Of a DNA stretch of 61,334 nucleotides, positions 60,373-61,334 are shown piece after piece. The notes beneath the pieces were generated by a model. The model saw nothing but the letters and a program-made list of their open reading frames with translations. It made no database searches and had not been told where the DNA came from. The stretch is from Bacteroidia bacterium (lineage in GTDB: Bacteria > Bacteroidota > Bacteroidia > Bacteroidales > UBA932): the NCBI GenBank assembly GCA_021153285.1, contig JAGKTT010000007.1, forward strand, positions 1 through 61,334. Direction: 5' to 3'. A program made the translations under genes and the position numbers. Numbering within the stretch: position 1 is the first letter of the stretch; every line of letters starts with the position of its first letter.

Positions 60373-61334
60373 ATGAGAAAGTACATCTCTTTGCTTTTTG
60401 CAGCCATTGCACTGGCTGTGTCTTGTGAGCAGTATGATCACACCCCTATCTGGGACAAACTGAATGATCATGAGCAGAGAATCCAGACCTTGGAGGAACT
60501 CTGCGGTCAGCTCAATACGAATATTGAGTCACTTAAAAGCATCATCACTGCATTGCAGGCAAACGACTACATAACAAATGTGGTTGCCATCGTTGAGGGT
60601 GGTAAGGAAAGCGGCTATACATTTTATTTCTCGAAGTCCGATCCTGTGACCATTTACCATGGCAAGGATGGTTCTGACGGAAAGGATGGCCAGGACGGTA
60701 AAGACGGTCAGGACGGCGCAGATGGTAAGGACGGTGCAGATGGTAAGGATGGACAGACTCCCGTGATCGGTATCAAGAAGGATGTTGACGGAGTGTATTA
60801 TTGGACGCTAAATGGAGAGTGGCTGCTGGATGATAACGGAGAGAAGGTGCCTGCATCTGGAAAGGATGGCCAGGACGGCGCTCCAGGTGCACCTGGCCAG
60901 GACGGTACTGATGGCGCTCCAGGTCAGGACGGCACGGATGGCGCTCCAGGTGCTCCAGGTGCTGACGGTAAGGATGGTGTGACTCCTCAGATCAAAATCG
61001 AGGAAGGATATTGGTATGTTTCATATGACAATGGTCTGAAATGGACCCGTCTTGGCAAGGCGACAGGCGAAGACGGTAAAGATGGTGTTGATGGTGCCCC
61101 AGGCCAGGATGGTGCTCCGGGTCAGGACGGTCAGGACGGCGACTCGATGTTCCGGGACATCGAAATCACTTCTGACTATGTCATCATCACACTTGCTGAC
61201 GGCACCCAGTTCAAGATCCCTACATGGAAGGCGTTCGAGGAACTTCAGGATAAGGTGGATCAGGCCAACAGCAATATCGCTGCGTTGCAGGCTATTGTCG
61301 CTGCGCTTCAGAACAACGACTATGTCATTTCGGT
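60373..61334 (+). CDS. DUF4988/Gly-X-Y lipoprotein, partial (runs off right edge)
   Basis: ATG 60373 opens a frame still open at the window end (about 320 codons). Lipoprotein signal MRKYISLLFAAIALAVSCEQ (lipobox AVSC). A coiled coil (LNDHEQRIQTLEELCGQLN) precedes the DUF4988 pattern (NDYITNVVAIVEGGKESGYT), then three Gly-X-Y blocks made of GKDGQDG, GADGKDG and GAPGQDG triplets, separated by two short beta modules (VIGIKKDVDGVYYWTLNGEW, IKIEEGYWYVSYDNGLKWTR). A second coiled coil begins at the edge (ELQDKVDQANSNIAAL). It shares its plan with the gene at 7192. Function likely surface display; no clear promoter found. Confidence 0.82.
   Translation, partial: MRKYISLLFAAIALAVSCEQYDHTPIWDKLNDHEQRIQTLEELCGQLNTNIESLKSIITALQANDYITNVVAIVEGGKESGYTFYFSKSDPVTIYHGKDGSDGKDGQDGKDGQDGADGKDGADGKDGQTPVIGIKKDVDGVYYWTLNGEWLLDDNGEKVPASGKDGQDGAPGAPGQDGTDGAPGQDGTDGAPGAPGADGKDGVTPQIKIEEGYWYVSYDNGLKWTRLGKATGEDGKDGVDGAPGQDGAPGQDGQDGDSMFRDIEITSDYVIITLADGTQFKIPTWKAFEELQDKVDQANSNIAALQAIVAALQNNDYVIS

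Overview
The window looks like a chromosomal segment of a gut-type member of the Bacteroidales (Bacteroidota). The evidence is: conjugative-transposon genes of the Bacteroides TraM/TraN type; promoters of the form TAnnTTTG instead of E. coli -10 boxes; many Sec lipoproteins; and domains typical of the order (FISUMP, BACON-like, DUF4988, DUF4136, DUF4251, DUF3853, BspA-type leucine-rich repeats, CotH). I cannot assign a genus from the sequence alone.

Layout. 1-4.6 kb is the right end of an integrative element: the end of TraM, TraN, a DUF3853 protein, a phosphoribosyltransferase-like protein and a tyrosine integrase next to a cluster of three tRNA-Lys genes, with an array of short phased repeats in front of the integrase. 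4.9-6.8 kb holds three small envelope genes. 7.2-9.4 kb encodes a large DUF4988/Gly-X-Y lipoprotein. 9.5-18.4 kb is a glycoside-hydrolase cluster (GH20, GH3, GH89, GH29) with a GntR regulator, fitting breakdown of GlcNAc- and fucose-capped host glycans; no SusC/SusD pair is present. 18.4-23.4 kb holds a tiny peptide gene and a 1632-residue FISUMP/Big2 surface lipoprotein, followed by two PagL-like outer-membrane genes.

26-48 kb is mostly core metabolism (folE, htpG, an acyl-CoA ligase, a HAD phosphatase, purT, an OmpA protein, a CotH lipoprotein, a peroxiredoxin, a four-gene operon from a low-molecular-weight phosphatase to DUF2130, an oxidoreductase/sugar isomerase pair, a ketopantoate reductase, a MutS-like ATPase). 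Two inverted copies of a noncoding repeat lie at 26.1 and 39.3 kb.

48-61 kb is an accessory region. A BspA-type and a FISUMP lipoprotein are each preceded by a short peptide gene and by a near-identical promoter plus structured leader. Between them are two tandem units in which unrelated toxin-antitoxin pairs (YafQ/RelE type; HepT/MntA type) sit between the same conserved blocks: a 270-nt structured, probably transcribed segment on one side and a conserved block with a 62-residue ORF on the other. Hairpin repeats, a truncated FISUMP gene, an integrase remnant and other broken genes show repeated recombination here. The window ends inside a second DUF4988/Gly-X-Y lipoprotein.

The most novel-looking signals are the paired TA-exchange units (54.1-57.3 kb) and the leader-RNA/short-peptide/lipoprotein arrangement at 51.2 and 59.0 kb, with a third peptide at 18.4 kb.
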